From Lytechinus pictus (lineage: Eukaryota > Echinodermata > Echinoidea > Temnopleuroida > Toxopneustidae), in NCBI RefSeq assembly GCF_037042905.1, contig NC_087249.1, positions 54,342,901 to 54,406,900 on the forward strand: DNA of 64,000 nucleotides. Reading direction: 5' to 3'. Positions 22,193 through 33,190 of the stretch are shown here, piece by piece. Below the pieces are notes generated by a model. That model saw only the letters and a program-made list of their open reading frames with translations, ran no database searches and was not told the origin of the DNA. Made by a program: the position numbers and the translations under genes. Within the stretch, counting starts at the first letter, position 1. Every line of letters starts with the position of its first letter.

Positions 22193-23872
22193 GCTAGCAT
22201 ATCTTAGCGTGCTATAGCTGATTCCTCTGAATGTCATGTGACACGCTTTCATCCAATCAGCTGTCAAGGATCTATCCATGTGTTGTATAATGATGTTTGT
22301 TTCGAAAGCGCTTATCAATCAGCCTTGAATACCCGATCTGTCGCGCGTGTATTCAATATAAAGGTGCGTCAATCATGCATGGAATAGCCACGCCTCCTCT
22401 GATCAGGCAGCGCATGTACATGTGTGTATAGGCACACACATTGAGTTTAGCAAATTTAACAAATCAATATTGGTCATACACAGTGTGAAATCAACCCGTA
22501 TATTTCGTCCCCAACTGAATTTTGAAAATATGGGGATTTTCGAAAGCCTGTGGGGACGAAAAAATATGGGGATTAAACAAACTTTTGGGATTTTTTTGTT
22601 TGTTTCAGGGGATTTTTGAAGGTTTTGGTGAAAAACAATCATATTTGCTATTTTTCTGTAAAATAACGCTAATATAGAGGTGGAAAAATTAATTAAAGCC
22701 ATTCCCAGTTTCTCATGTTTTCTAAGTTGTTGCAGTGAATTACATGTATTATTATTTTTTAAGTTATGCATGTATAATGTACCAGTAGGCCTATACTTGT
22801 ATTGTAGCAAAAGAGGCTACACAAAAAAAAAACACCATAACATGTCATTCAATGAATGCTGTTTTAATATACAACAAAATATAACAGAGTCTGAGTGACT
22901 ATCGTGCTTTCGACTTTTGGGCCGATCAAAATTCCCTGATTTTGCCCTCAAGTGAGGCATTTTCCCCGGATTTGAGGCAATCCCTGACTGGAGAAACGTT
23001 TAAAAAATCCCTGATTTCCTTGATTTCCCTGATGGGGTGGGAACCTTGCCAATCCATTTTAAGGAGGAGGCGAAGAAGTAGAACAAAAAACAGAATGAGA
23101 AGATATATAAGATGAATGACTACTGTGGTGATAACTGATAAAGGTCTGCAAGCGTAGACTATACTGTGTTATTACACGTCAGAATGATGTGGCTGCTACC
23201 AAGATGGTCGCAGTGATGTTGTTGCAGCTAACCCGATAGACCTGTACAGTGTTATCAAACTATATCTAATTGGTCTGTTATTTGCCTCCAAACTAACTAT
23301 TGAAATAACTAAACAAAATATTAATAACAAAATTACATGATATAATGGCTAACAAAGTTTTTGAATCCCCCAAACTGCATAACTAGGCCATCAAGTTCAA
23401 GTATCGTCCGTAATGGTGCATCGCAATTATTTAAAAGAGGCATAAACATGTTTACCAAATACGTATCCACACAATCAATTACATTATATTTTCGTTCCTT
23501 TCTTCATAATAATTTTATTTCTGATGAAACCCCGCCATTCGACCATTATAAGCTACAAGGTCCCCAACTTACTGTTCTGTAAATGTGCATGCGGTGATGT
23601 AATGATTATGAGTATGATTTAATTTTCATCATCTTATAATTGTTATACAGGCCTAATTATAAGAATTATAATTCATTTGATGAGCGACTATCTCATCATC
23701 GATAGTCCTTCACGGTGAGGTTTTGCGCCCACCAGCCCTACCCCGGCTCTACCCCTCCGGATCCTGGCGATATGTATTAACTGATGGATGGTATTTATCC
23801 ATTACGTACCATATTTGCTAATTCTAGATAAAATAAATAATAATGAATGATGCTATATTAGAATAAATGGAC
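22193..23872. other. Dispersed repeat DNA, no gene
   Basis: No supported coding. TCCCTGATTTCCCTGAT-type words at 22935-23040 look like the end of an unidentified DNA transposon. A short palindrome-like stretch with GTGGGGACGAAAAAATATGG lies near 22550. Confidence 0.4.
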
Positions 23873-24255
23873 ATTAGACCAAGTGTGAATTGTACCGAAT
23901 GAAAATTAGACCAAGTGACGATTAGCCCAACTGGTCATTAGACCAATTGGCGATTAGACCAAGTGGTCATTAGACCATTTGGCTATTAGACAAATTGGTC
24001 ATTAGACCAATTGGATATTAGACCAAGTGGAAATTAGACTAAATGGAAATTAGACCAAGTGGAAATTAGACCAAACGGTCATTAGACCATGTGGCAATTA
24101 GACAAAATGATAATTAGACCAAGTGGAAATTAGCCGAAGTAGAAATTAGACCAAGTGGTGTTAGACCAACTGGAAATTAGACTAAATGGTTTTAGCCCAA
24201 CTACTTATTAGACGAATTGGATATTAGATGAACTGGTTGTAGGCGAAATGAGTTT
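23873..24255 (-). repeat. Tandem array of ~17-bp ATTAGACC units (inverse of 10061-10635)
   Basis: About 23 units read ATTAGACCAAGTGGTC, the reverse complement of the array at 10061. The core ATTAGACC is the best-conserved part. Confidence 0.9.
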
Positions 24256-24749
24256 AGACTATTAGTCCAGGATAGAAGAGGCATAACCTTGTTTTTGTAT
24301 ATATACAATATTTTTTTATGGTTTCTTGTCAATTCGAGGGTGCTGATTACGAATCTGAATGATGCCACTCGTGTAACCTTGAGCATTTTCCGCAAATTGG
24401 CAAAATCCAATATGGCCGCCAAAATATGCAAATTACCCATGAAAATCATAAAATTGTCCGCACACTGGCTATGAAATGCATGGAATTGTGTGGCAGGAGT
24501 GAAATACTCTCTGAAAAAATAATTTTTGACAAAATATTTATTTCCTGGTATTCAAAATGGCCGCCATAGGCCCTTGTATACTCTATTATGTACAATATAA
24601 ATAGGGAAAACTAATTTTCACAAAAATGAGCACCAAACTGCAAAAAAATGCGATGTATGAACGAAGTAATATATGCAAATCTTCATTACTAACGAGATAT
24701 ATCATTTATTATGTCATATATAGGAACATTGCTGTATTTTTGGTTACAG
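24256..24749. other. No gene seen
   Basis: AT-rich, with AATATGGCCGCCAAAAT and AAAATGGCCGCCAT words. No coding support. Confidence 0.4.
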
Positions 24750-24909
24750 CCCGATAGACCGCGGGTCCGATAGACCGCGGGTCCGATAGCCCGCGGGTCC
24801 GATAGACCGCGGGTCCGATAGTCCGCGGGTCCGATAGACCGCGGGTCCGATAGACCGCGGGTCCGATAGTCCGCGGGTCCGATACACCGCGGGTCCGATA
24901 GCCCGCGGT
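24750..24909 (+). repeat. 16-mer array GATAGACCGCGGGTCC, ten units
   Basis: Near-perfect 16-bp units vary mainly in one or two bases (GATAGCCC, GATAGTCC, GATACACC). Each has a CCGCGG palindrome core. Confidence 0.97.
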
Positions 24910-25402
24910 GTGTGTAAAATTATGGTCAGGATATAGTGAGATCCAATGCCATCAAGAGGTCAAAAGGCCAATGATACGAGTCCATTGGGGTTCTATAACG
25001 ATGACCCAAAGGACAATCGCCCCCTGACATCTACTTCAAGGAAAATATTATCCCCATATTTTATCGTCAGGGACTGTTACCCCCCCCCCCCCCGGAAATT
25101 TACCCTCTAGACGCCATACGGAGCCATCGACTTGACGACATGGCGAGATACTTTATCTTGCCATGTCGACTAAATAATGGCGCGATACGTTATCCTGCCA
25201 AGTCAGTCCACTTATAAAAAGTTATATGTCAACATGGCGAGATATTTTATCTTGCCAAGTCGACTTAAATAAGTTACATGTCAACATAGCGATATATCGG
25301 GATTCTCGCCGGGGCTTGTACCCTTCATATCTCGCCATGTGGACATATCGACTTGACAAGATAGAATATATCGCTATGTCAAAATAATAAGCGTATTAAT
25401 TA

Positions 25403-25720
25403 CTTAGGCGGCGGAAGCGGGGGGGGACCTTTCCGCCTAAATTTGAGGTGGGGGACGGTCCCCCCTAGATTTTTAGTTGAGAACCTTTTTTTTGCTTGTC
25501 AATTTGTTTTCTACGTCCCCCCTAAATTGAGGTGGACCCCCCCTAAAATATTTTTGTCCCCCTAATTTTGGTTTATAACCTTTTTTCTTGTCAAAATTTT
25601 TTCAAAATTGGTGGTTCTTCCTATAAATTTTGGTTGATTTGCTTGTCAATTTTTTTACCTGTGTCCATCCCAAAATTTCAGGTGGACCCCCCTAAATTTG
25701 TTTGCCTTCCGCCGCCAATG
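25403..25720. mobile_element. Small TIR element, 318 bp, 8-bp TSD, in the foldback loop
   Basis: The ends CTTAGGCGGCGGAAG and CTTCCGCCGCCAATG are inverted complements at 13 of 15 bases. Exact 8-bp duplications ATTAATTA flank it (25395-25402 and 25721-25728), which suggests hAT. The interior has repeated CCCCCCTAAATTT words. Confidence 0.85.
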
Positions 25721-26632
25721 ATTAATTAAGACATGGCAAGATAAAGTACCACGCCATGTCGTCACGTTAATGGCATTTTCAAGGCTCCATACTAGGGGTA
25801 ATTATCCGGGGTAATTATCTGGAGGGTAAATTTCCGGGAGGGGGGGTATCAGTCCCCGCCGGTAAAAATATGGGGATAATATTTTCCTTGAAGTAGTTGT
25901 CAGGGGGTGATTGCCCTAATTGGGTTATTGTTATAGAACCCAGGCGCGGATCCAGGATTCCGTGGGGAGGGAGGGGGGGCAAATTTGACCTGATTTTTGG
26001 CGCCCATATGTGTACTTTTCGAAAAGTGGCGCCCACTCCCTCCCGGCCAGGCTAACTAAAGTGCCTTAAATGGATTTTGAATTATCTTATAATCACATTT
26101 TAAAAAAACCAAAGACCACTTTTTCATGTGTTCTTGAAAAAAAAATCCATTAATATATAATGTAATATCAATGGGAGCGCAAAGCACGAGCGATTTTTTT
26201 TTTTTTTTTTTTTTTTGGGGGGGGGGGTTCAATTTGGTTTAACTTCTTACCAGAGTAGGCCCTACTAGAATATTCTGTGAACGGGAGCTGTAGTTTCTGT
26301 ACTGTTGTGTTAGAATACCCTTCAATAATATTAATGATCACCTCTTGGGAATAATGCAATCTCGAAGCAATCGACTAATTCTCCTCATCAGTGGCGTATT
26401 TATTCAGCATGGGTGCACGGGGGGGGGGATGGGTGGCGAGAGCACCAAGTTAAAAAAAATAAATGAAATGGGGGGGGGGGTAGACGTCAAAGAAAATCTG
26501 ATATTTCATTCTTAAAAACAAATTGAGGTATCTCACAAGGCCTAAATAAATAATGAGAACGCGAAGCGCGATCTGATTTTTTAAAATAGATTTATCATGT
26601 ATTATATCCTGAAAGCCTAAGTCAGGGGCGGA

Positions 26633-26700
26633 CCCAGCTTCCGCCATTAGGGGGAGGGGCCATTTTTTCACCCATATTTTCCCCGATCGGCCGCTCAAAG
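26633..26700 (+). mobile_element. Nested left end of a GGATCCA-type element
   Basis: CAGGGGCGGACCCAGCTTCC, then a G-run and CCCCGATCGGCCGCTC. The same text begins the element at 30259. The matching right end is uncertain; a polypyrimidine tract and G-run at 26905-26990 may belong to it. Confidence 0.6.
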
Positions 26701-28799
26701 TTGATTTTTTTTTGTTTCTTTGAAGGGGTTGTCCCAGTGCCGTAATGAGCCAACAATTTCGAGGGGGCTCGATATGGTGTATCGCATAAAATTAATAAGA
26801 AGTTGCCAGTGAGCGAAGCGAGCAAGCAAATATGCTGACATTTTTATTACAAAAATACAAGGTTGTGATAGATTTTGACATAATATTTGGAAAATAATAT
26901 TATATTTCATCCTTATCCCTTTCCTTTTCTCTCTATTTTTTCTTAGTCTTGATTCTCTCTTCTTCTTTTTTTTTTTGGGGGGGGAGGCAAAACACCCATG
27001 TCCTAACAGTCATTTCCTAGCTTTACTTTATAAGCAACATAAATGTGTAATAATCTCTTAAGCCCTATGTAATCTAAAAATGAAATTTCATGTATTTTGT
27101 CCTGAAAATTGAACATTTTGGGCAATGTTTGTGAACCTGAACAGCGTATATAACTAGATAATTACCACGAGCGCGAAGCCGAGCAGAAATGTAAAATATT
27201 CGTTCTGGCCTGGTCGAAAAGGGACATGTTAAGGATGTTTTGCAGTTAGCCATTCAACGATTAAATAATGCGAGCGCGAAGCGCGAGCTGAACATTTTTG
27301 ATATTCCAACCTAAAAAGATGAGATTTCAAATCCCCCAATGGGACATTCGATTCATGTTTGTCAATCATGAAAAAGGATGGGTAATTTTTGGTATCTTCC
27401 TACAATAATAATGCGAGCGCAAAGCGCGAGCAAAATTTTTTTGATATTCTGATTCGAAACTGGATTATTTTAGCACGTTTTGAATAAGATCAAGCTTTGT
27501 ATCCTAAAAACATGCGTGCGCGTGTTTTAGAGTTAGACAGAATCCTGGCAATCTGATTACATTTCATTTTTCATCATAAAAATCAATAATGCGAGCGCAG
27601 AGCCCGAGCTGAAAATAATATTTGAAATTCCGATATGAAAAGGGTCAATTTAAGCACTGTTTACAGCACTGTGTATATAGGGAAATTTGATAGCACTATA
27701 TAAATAATGCGAGCGCGAAGCGCGAGCTGATATTTTATTATTTATTTGACCTAGGATCGAGACATTTTAGGCCTAAGGACATTTTGTCATCATATAAGAA
27801 TGATGACTATCTTCTCTTTGTTTTCCTAAAAATTTATTTCTGAAAAAGGGACAATTTAGTTATAATGAATTTATACAAATTTTATTTCATATTTATTAAT
27901 CTGTTAAGCCTAATGAGTGTGTGAAATTTGTTGACAGTGCATGAGGCCTGAAAACTGGATATTTTAAGTATTTTTGTAATCATGAATAGGATTCATTGGT
28001 TGATATATTTTTAGCAAATAATGCGAGCGCAAATCGCGATCCGGATTTTTCTTTTAATTTAAGTAGTTTGTTATAAAATTAATATATAGGTATACATAAC
28101 TCACCAATCAAAACGCGAGCGCACAGCGCTAGCTCATAGGCCTTTATTACTTTTTTTATAATCGAGACACCTGAAAAGGTATATTTAGAGAATCTTATAT
28201 GAAATATAAAAAGACAATACATAGGCCTACTTGGCATATAGTGCGAGCGCACAAAATGTTGCAAATGTTGATTCAAACCATAAAACGGACATTTTCCAGA
28301 GCACTTAAAACATAAATTGGTAAATAAAACAAAATAATGAAAGATCGATATTTTAAACTACATAGCAGCCTATTGAGCTGTATTTATATACTGACTTAAG
28401 AAGGACTAAGGTATAATTCCTATTCTAATTGCTTGTCCTTTTCTCTTCCTTTTTTCTGTTTCTTACCCCTTTTTGCGCCACCATGGGGGGGGGGCAAAAT
28501 CTTTGCCCCCTGGATCGACCTATGTATGTTGACTTGAAAAACACTAACACTTACATGTGGGATTGAAGCAGAGGATGCATACCTCATTAATCAAATATTG
28601 CGAGCGCGTAGCTCGAGCTGAATTTGACAATAACCCATTTTTGTGACCCTGAACAGGGTATCTATCTCGCTAAACAGACTTAAAACTCGAAAATATTTTT
28701 TTTTCTGTTATCGTAAAACGGGATATTTTAATTCAGCCGCATTAATTGAAGTTTTTTTACAGGACATATATTTTACTATGAACAGGCAATGTTGCGTCC

Positions 28800-29060
28800 C
28801 CGGTCGAAAATGAATTTGCATGAAGCCCTCTAAGTTCAAGGTCAATTTGGCGCCCTCGGTTGAACATAAACTTGGCGCCCCCATCATGTGAAATATAACT
28901 TTGCCCTCCCTCCCCTCTCTGAAACATGTATTTGTCGCATTATGGTCAAAATTCAAATTAGCGCTCCCCTAGTTCGAACATCAATTTGGTGCCCCGCTAG
29001 ATCGAACATCAATTCGGCGCCCCATAGTTCGAACGTCATTTTGGCGCCATCAAATCGACT
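28800..29060. repeat. ~28-bp array TTCGAACATCAATTTGGCGCC, second copy
   Basis: The same unit as at 2325-2770, less regular, again directly upstream of a polypyrimidine tract. Confidence 0.8.
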
Positions 29061-29069
29061 TTCAGGTCA

Positions 29070-29790
29070 ACATCTCCCTCTTCCGTTTCCCATCTCCTTT
29101 TCTTTCTTTTTTCTTTCTTTTATCCTCATTCCCCTTCCTTCCTTTCTCTTTCTTTCTCTCTTTCTTTCCCCCTCTTCTTTTCCCCCCTTTCTTCTCTTTC
29201 CCCCATCTTTTCTTTCCCCCTTTTCTTCTCTTTTTGCTGTCTTTTCTTTCCCTCTTTTCTCGTTTTTCCTCTCTTCCCACTTACTCTCGCTCTTTTTTCT
29301 TCTTCTTTTCCCCCTTTTCCTTACTCCGTTCTCTTCTTTTCCCTCTTCCACTTTTTTTCTCTTTTCCCCTTTACTTCTCCCTTTTTCTTTTTCTTTCCTT
29401 CTCCCTTTTTTCTCTTTTAATATTTTTCTTCTCTCTCTCCCCTTCCTCCCTCTCTCTCTTTCTTCTCTTCTTCCCCTCTTCCTCTCTCTCTCTTTTTTCT
29501 TATCTTTCTTCCCATCTTCCTCTCTATTTAAATATTCTTCTCTTCGTTCCTCTTTTTTTTCTTCTTTTTCCTCCTTTTCCTTTCTCCTTTCTTTTCTTCT
29601 CTTCCTTTTCCCTCCTCTTTTTTCCCTCTTCTTTCCCCTTTTCTTCTCCCTTTTTCTTTGTCTTTCCTTTCCCCTTTTTCTTCTCTTCCTTTCTCCTTCT
29701 TACTCTCTTTTCTATTCTCTTCTTTTCCCATCTTCCTCTTTCTTTTTTTATTCTCTCCCTTTTCCCCTCTTCCCCCCTCTTTTTTTTGAG
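29070..29790. repeat. Polypyrimidine (CT) tract, ~720 bp
   Basis: Almost pure C and T on the plus strand, ended by TTTTTTTGAGCTGGGGG. The long open frames here are artefacts of composition. Confidence 0.92.
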
Positions 29791-29929
29791 CTGGGGGTGG
29801 AGGGGGTGAGGCAGTTCCCCCTCGGCCCTCCATGGATCCGCACCTGATAGAACCCCATGGCCTCGTATCATTTGACCTTTGGACCTCTCGATGACATTTG
29901 ATATATCTGATCATAATTTTACACACACT

Positions 29930-30006
29930 GCGGACTATCGGACCCGCGGTCTATCGGACCCGCGGACTATCGGACCCGCGGTCTATCGGACCCGCGGTCT
30001 ATCGGG
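29930..30006 (-). repeat. 16-mer array GGACCCGCGGTCTATC, five units
   Basis: The reverse complement of the array at 24750-24909. It forms the outer end of the right foldback arm. Confidence 0.95.
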
Positions 30007-30366
30007 ATGTCCCCATTTCAACGATGGAAAACGCGAGCGAGCAGCGCAAGCTGAAAATGTTTTACATTTCGATCTAAACAAATTTATATTCTAAGCTCTT
30101 TTTTTAATCATAAAGTTAAGCACCATTTGAAGCACTGTGTAGGGAAATTGTGAAGTGGATATGGATCGCACTCTATAAATGATGCGAGCGTGAAGAGTGA
30201 GCTGACATTATTTATTATTTAGACCTAGGGCCTGAACATTCTATGGACATTGCGTAACCAGGGGCGGATCCAGCCTTTGCCAATAGGGGGGCCCGGAATT
30301 TTTTTCAGCTAAATTTTCCCCGATCGGCCGCTCGAAGTTAATTTTTGTTTGTTTCTTGTGAGGGGT

Positions 30367-30451
30367 AGTCCTAATAGTCACTAAGTCACTAAGCTATATA
30401 TTATATATATATATATATATATAGCTTAGTGACTTAGTGACTATTAGGACT
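30367..30451. repeat. Near-perfect 85-bp palindrome with TA-rich loop
   Basis: The left arm AGTCCTAATAGTCACTAAG continues with TCACTAAGCTATATA and is exactly mirrored on the right. The loop is alternating TA. The arm holds a doubled AGTCACTA. Confidence 0.93.
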
Positions 30452-31810
30452 ATATATTCATATAATATCATAAGCCTTATTAAGTGCGAGCAGAGATTTT
30501 TAATATGCACATTGATCTAATTAAAAATAAGGATCTGTTAACGGCAGCTTCTTAGCCAAGAGGACGTTACAAATTTCAATTGCGCGAGCTGAAAATTTTG
30601 ACATTTTTACCTGAAGAATGGAAAACGATAGGTATATAACTACATAACTGATGCGAGCGCAAAGCGCGAGCTGAAAAAAATCGAGATTTTAACCTAAAAA
30701 TTTGACACTCTATTCATATTTTGTAAATCATGAAAACGATGAGTAATTTGAAATTTTCCTATATTAATAATGCGAGCGCAAAGCGCGAGCAGAATTTTTT
30801 TTAATCTATTTTTGATATACGTTCTGATCTGTTAAAAAAATATGTTAATGGCTGCTTGTTAGCCATGAAGACGTTACATACTATCAAATAATGCAAGCGC
30901 GAAGCGCGAGCTGATAATTTCGACATTCTACCTGAAGAATGGAAATTCTGAGCACTTTTTGCAATCGTGAAAAGGATAAGTATATTACTAAACAATTAAT
31001 GCAAGCGCGAAGCGCGAGCAGAACAATTCTGGACACTCTATTCATGTTTTGTAAATCATGAAAAGGATGAGTAATTGGAAAGTTTCCAACATTAATAATG
31101 TGAGCGCAAAGCGCGAGCAGACAGTTTTTGATATTGTGATCTGAAACTGGATAATGATTTGAATAGAGAACCTGCGTATCTGAATTTCAGATTTCGTGTT
31201 TCAGATTTCGACCTAGAATTTGGGTATTCTAAATACCTCTCTTAATCATGAAAATCAATAAAGCAAGCGCAAAGTGCGAGCTAAAAATATATGATATTCT
31301 GATCTGACAAAAGGGTCAATTTAAGCTCTGTATTTCAAGCACTTTGTAGGAAAATTGTGAGGTTCCGTGGATATGGATCACAGTTTAAAAAGAGCTGATA
31401 TATTTCATTTTTTTGAGTTTGGCATAGGACCTGGACATACTATAAGGACATTATGTCATCATATGAAAATGATGACTATCTTCCTATTTCTCTTCCTAAG
31501 CATGAGAGCGCAAAATCTAATCATATTATGGCCTGAAAACTGGACATTATTTTAAAGCACTTTAGAAATTATGAATAAGATGCATGAGTTTATTATCTTT
31601 CAATAATCAATGCGAGAGAAAATCACGAGCCGAAATTTATGATAAACTGTCATCAAATTGGGATTTTTAAGTAGTTTATAATTGAGATATACATAACTCA
31701 CCAATCATAATGCGAGCATGCAGCGCTAGCCGATACGTTTTGACAATCTGACCTGAATAGGGATCTTAAGTTTTGATAACTTTATGGAGTACAGGAAAAT
31801 AATAGGTACC

Positions 31811-32668
31811 TGACAAATCAAATTTTGCGAGCGCATCGCAAGCAGAAAATATTAATATTCAGACCATAAACAAGAATTTTTTACAGAGCATGTTTTAAAA
31901 ACAAATTTGTACATCAAACAAAATAATGAAAGTTACATTTCCGAGCTGAAATATGTTCTGTATATTGACTTCAAAATTCGATATTTTAAGCTCCATATTG
32001 CGCAAGATATGTAAATCACCTCAAAGGCAATGCAAGTGCGAAGCGCGAGCGAAAATTTTATATCCCTACATGAAAGTTTTTTTTTCCAGGTCTTCTTCTC
32101 ATCTTATTTTATTCACTCGTCTTCCTCATCTTATGTTCCTCCTTCTTTTTTTCTCCTCTCTTTTCCCTTCTCTTTCTATTTTTTCTTTCTTTCCCCTTTT
32201 TTTCTTTTTTTTGCCCCGCCAATGGGGGGGGCGGACCCCTCGGGCCCCCCTGGATCCGCTTCTGTCTGACAAATCAAATTTTGCGAGCGCGCAGAAGACA
32301 AAACATAAATTTTTGCAGAGCACTTTTTAAAAATCAAGTTGTAAATCAAACAAAATAATGAAAATTCGATTTCCGAGCTGAAATATGTTTTATATATTGA
32401 CTTCAAAATTTGATACTTAAGCTCCGTATTAAGCAAGATATAGAAATCACCTAAAAGTCAATGCGAGCGCGAAGCGTGAGCTAAAATTTTATACTGTATG
32501 GTGACATGAAATATTTTTGAAATTATTTTCCAAGTCTTCCCCTCATCTTATTTTATTCACTCGTCATCCTCCTCTTATGTTTCTCCTTCTTTTTTTGTCC
32601 TCTCTTTTTTCTTTTTTTTGCTCCGCCAATGGGGGGGGGCCGGGCCCCTCGGGCCCCCCTGGATCCGC
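31811..32668 (+). repeat. Tandem duplication of a ~450-bp right-end module
   Basis: Two successive copies (about 31811-32263 and 32264-32668) share CTGACAAATCAAATTTTGCG, then AAACAAAATAATGAAA, CCGAGCTGAAATATGTT and AAATCACCT. Both then have a polypyrimidine stretch, a G-run and the end GGGCCCCCCTGGATCCGC. Confidence 0.8.
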
Positions 32669-32945
32669 CTATGCTATGCGTAACCATGTGAAAATGATGA
32701 CTGTCTTCCTATTCTTCTTTCTCAGCGCGAGATGAAACTTGTTGATTTCCAATTCTTAAAAAGAGGCAAATTTGATTATTCGGAATTCATCAAAATATTA
32801 TTGTGTATTCATTAATCTAATAAGCCTAATAAGAGCACGAAGTTTGTTGATATTAAGGCTTTTTTATTTTTGTACTTTTGTATTTATCAATAGGATTGCA
32901 TGCGTTAATATAGTTTTAACAATTAATGCGAGTGCAAATCGCGAG

Positions 32946-33190
32946 CCGGATTTTTTTACTGTCATGCAGGGGGGGTAAGGGGGTAGGGGTACAGTTTCCT
33001 CCACCTTTTGAAACATCGAAAAGGTGCCCTTTTTATGCAATAAAAATGTCCCTTCATGAACGTGTACTATGCCCCTTTCACCTTAGGAGGAGCCCGTTTA
33101 AGGTGATACCACTGAAAAACCCTTTCTTGTGTAAGTGCCTATTTTTTAAAGTGCCATTTAAGTGCCAATTTCTACCCAAAATCCCTCTTT
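32946..33190. other. No gene seen
   Basis: The end of the repeat array, with a G-rich stretch (GGGGGGGTAAGGGGGTAGGGG). No coding support. Confidence 0.4.

Larger units (their letters stand above)
25941..29846. mobile_element. hAT-like non-autonomous element, 3.9 kb, inserted in the foldback right arm
   Basis: The terminal repeats CAGGCGCGGATCCA (25941) and TGGATCCGCACCTG (to 29846) are inverted complements with one mismatch. An exact 8-bp duplication ATAGAACC lies at 25933-25940 and 29847-29854, and removing the element restores the continuity of the foldback arm. The interior, left to right, has an array of ~100-150-bp units each with a GCGAGCGCGAAGCGCGAGC motif, the ~28-bp TTCGAACATCAAT array, a ~700-bp polypyrimidine tract and a G-run. 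No transposase is seen. CAGG-type ends and 8-bp duplications are hAT hallmarks; the superfamily assignment is inference. Related left ends inside it (26633) point to earlier self-insertions. Confidence 0.88.
24750..30006. mobile_element. Foldback-type element with 16-mer arrays in its inverted arms
   Basis: The left arm 24750-25170 pairs with a right arm made of 25729-25940 plus 29855-30006. Both outer ends are arrays of GATAGACCGCGGGTCC: ten units on the left, five inverted on the right. Inside the arrays the arms stay alignable. They share TGTGTGTAAAATTATG, GATACGAG.CCAT.GGGG, TTCTATAAC, ATTATCCCCATATTTT, GGAAATTTACCCTC and ACTTTATCTTGCCATGTC. Without its two insertions the element would be about 1 kb. 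Foldback elements have this layout of tandem repeats in long inverted arms. No transposase is present, and I see no clear target duplication at the outermost ends. Confidence 0.85.
30259..32676. mobile_element. Second GGATCCA-type hAT-like element, 2.4 kb, 8-bp TSD
   Basis: It starts CAGGGGCGGATCCAG and ends near CTGGATCCGCCTATGCTA. The 8-bp duplication TGCGTAAC lies at 30251-30258 and 32677-32684. Removing it joins GGACATTGCGTAAC to CATGTGAAAATGATGACT. That restores a normal array unit like those at about 27780 and 31440, so the family inserted into its own array. The right end is 3 bases longer than expected for the TIR. Confidence 0.75.
26160..32945 (+). repeat. Long array with GCGAGCGCGAAGCGCGAGC motif
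   Basis: About 30 occurrences of the motif, or decayed forms, lie 80-300 bp apart. Clear copies include 27166, 27270, 27412, 27592, 27706, 28020, 30650, 30770, 30892, 31000, 31100 and 32461. Between them AT-rich text recurs: GATATTCTGA.CTGAAAA, then ATTTTAAGCACTTT and AATCATGAAAA, then AATAATGCGAGC. The array is interrupted by the right end of the 3.9-kb element and by the foldback arm near 29.8-30.0 kb. Confidence 0.88.

Noticed and set aside
24750-24909. CRISPR or iteron array from the GATAGACCGCGGGTCC units
   Set aside because: No spacers; the array is the end of an inverted arm whose partner is at 29930-30006.
28888-29926. 319-codon and other ORFs in the second CT tract
   Set aside because: Same composition artefact; the frames read through a transposon end and arrays.
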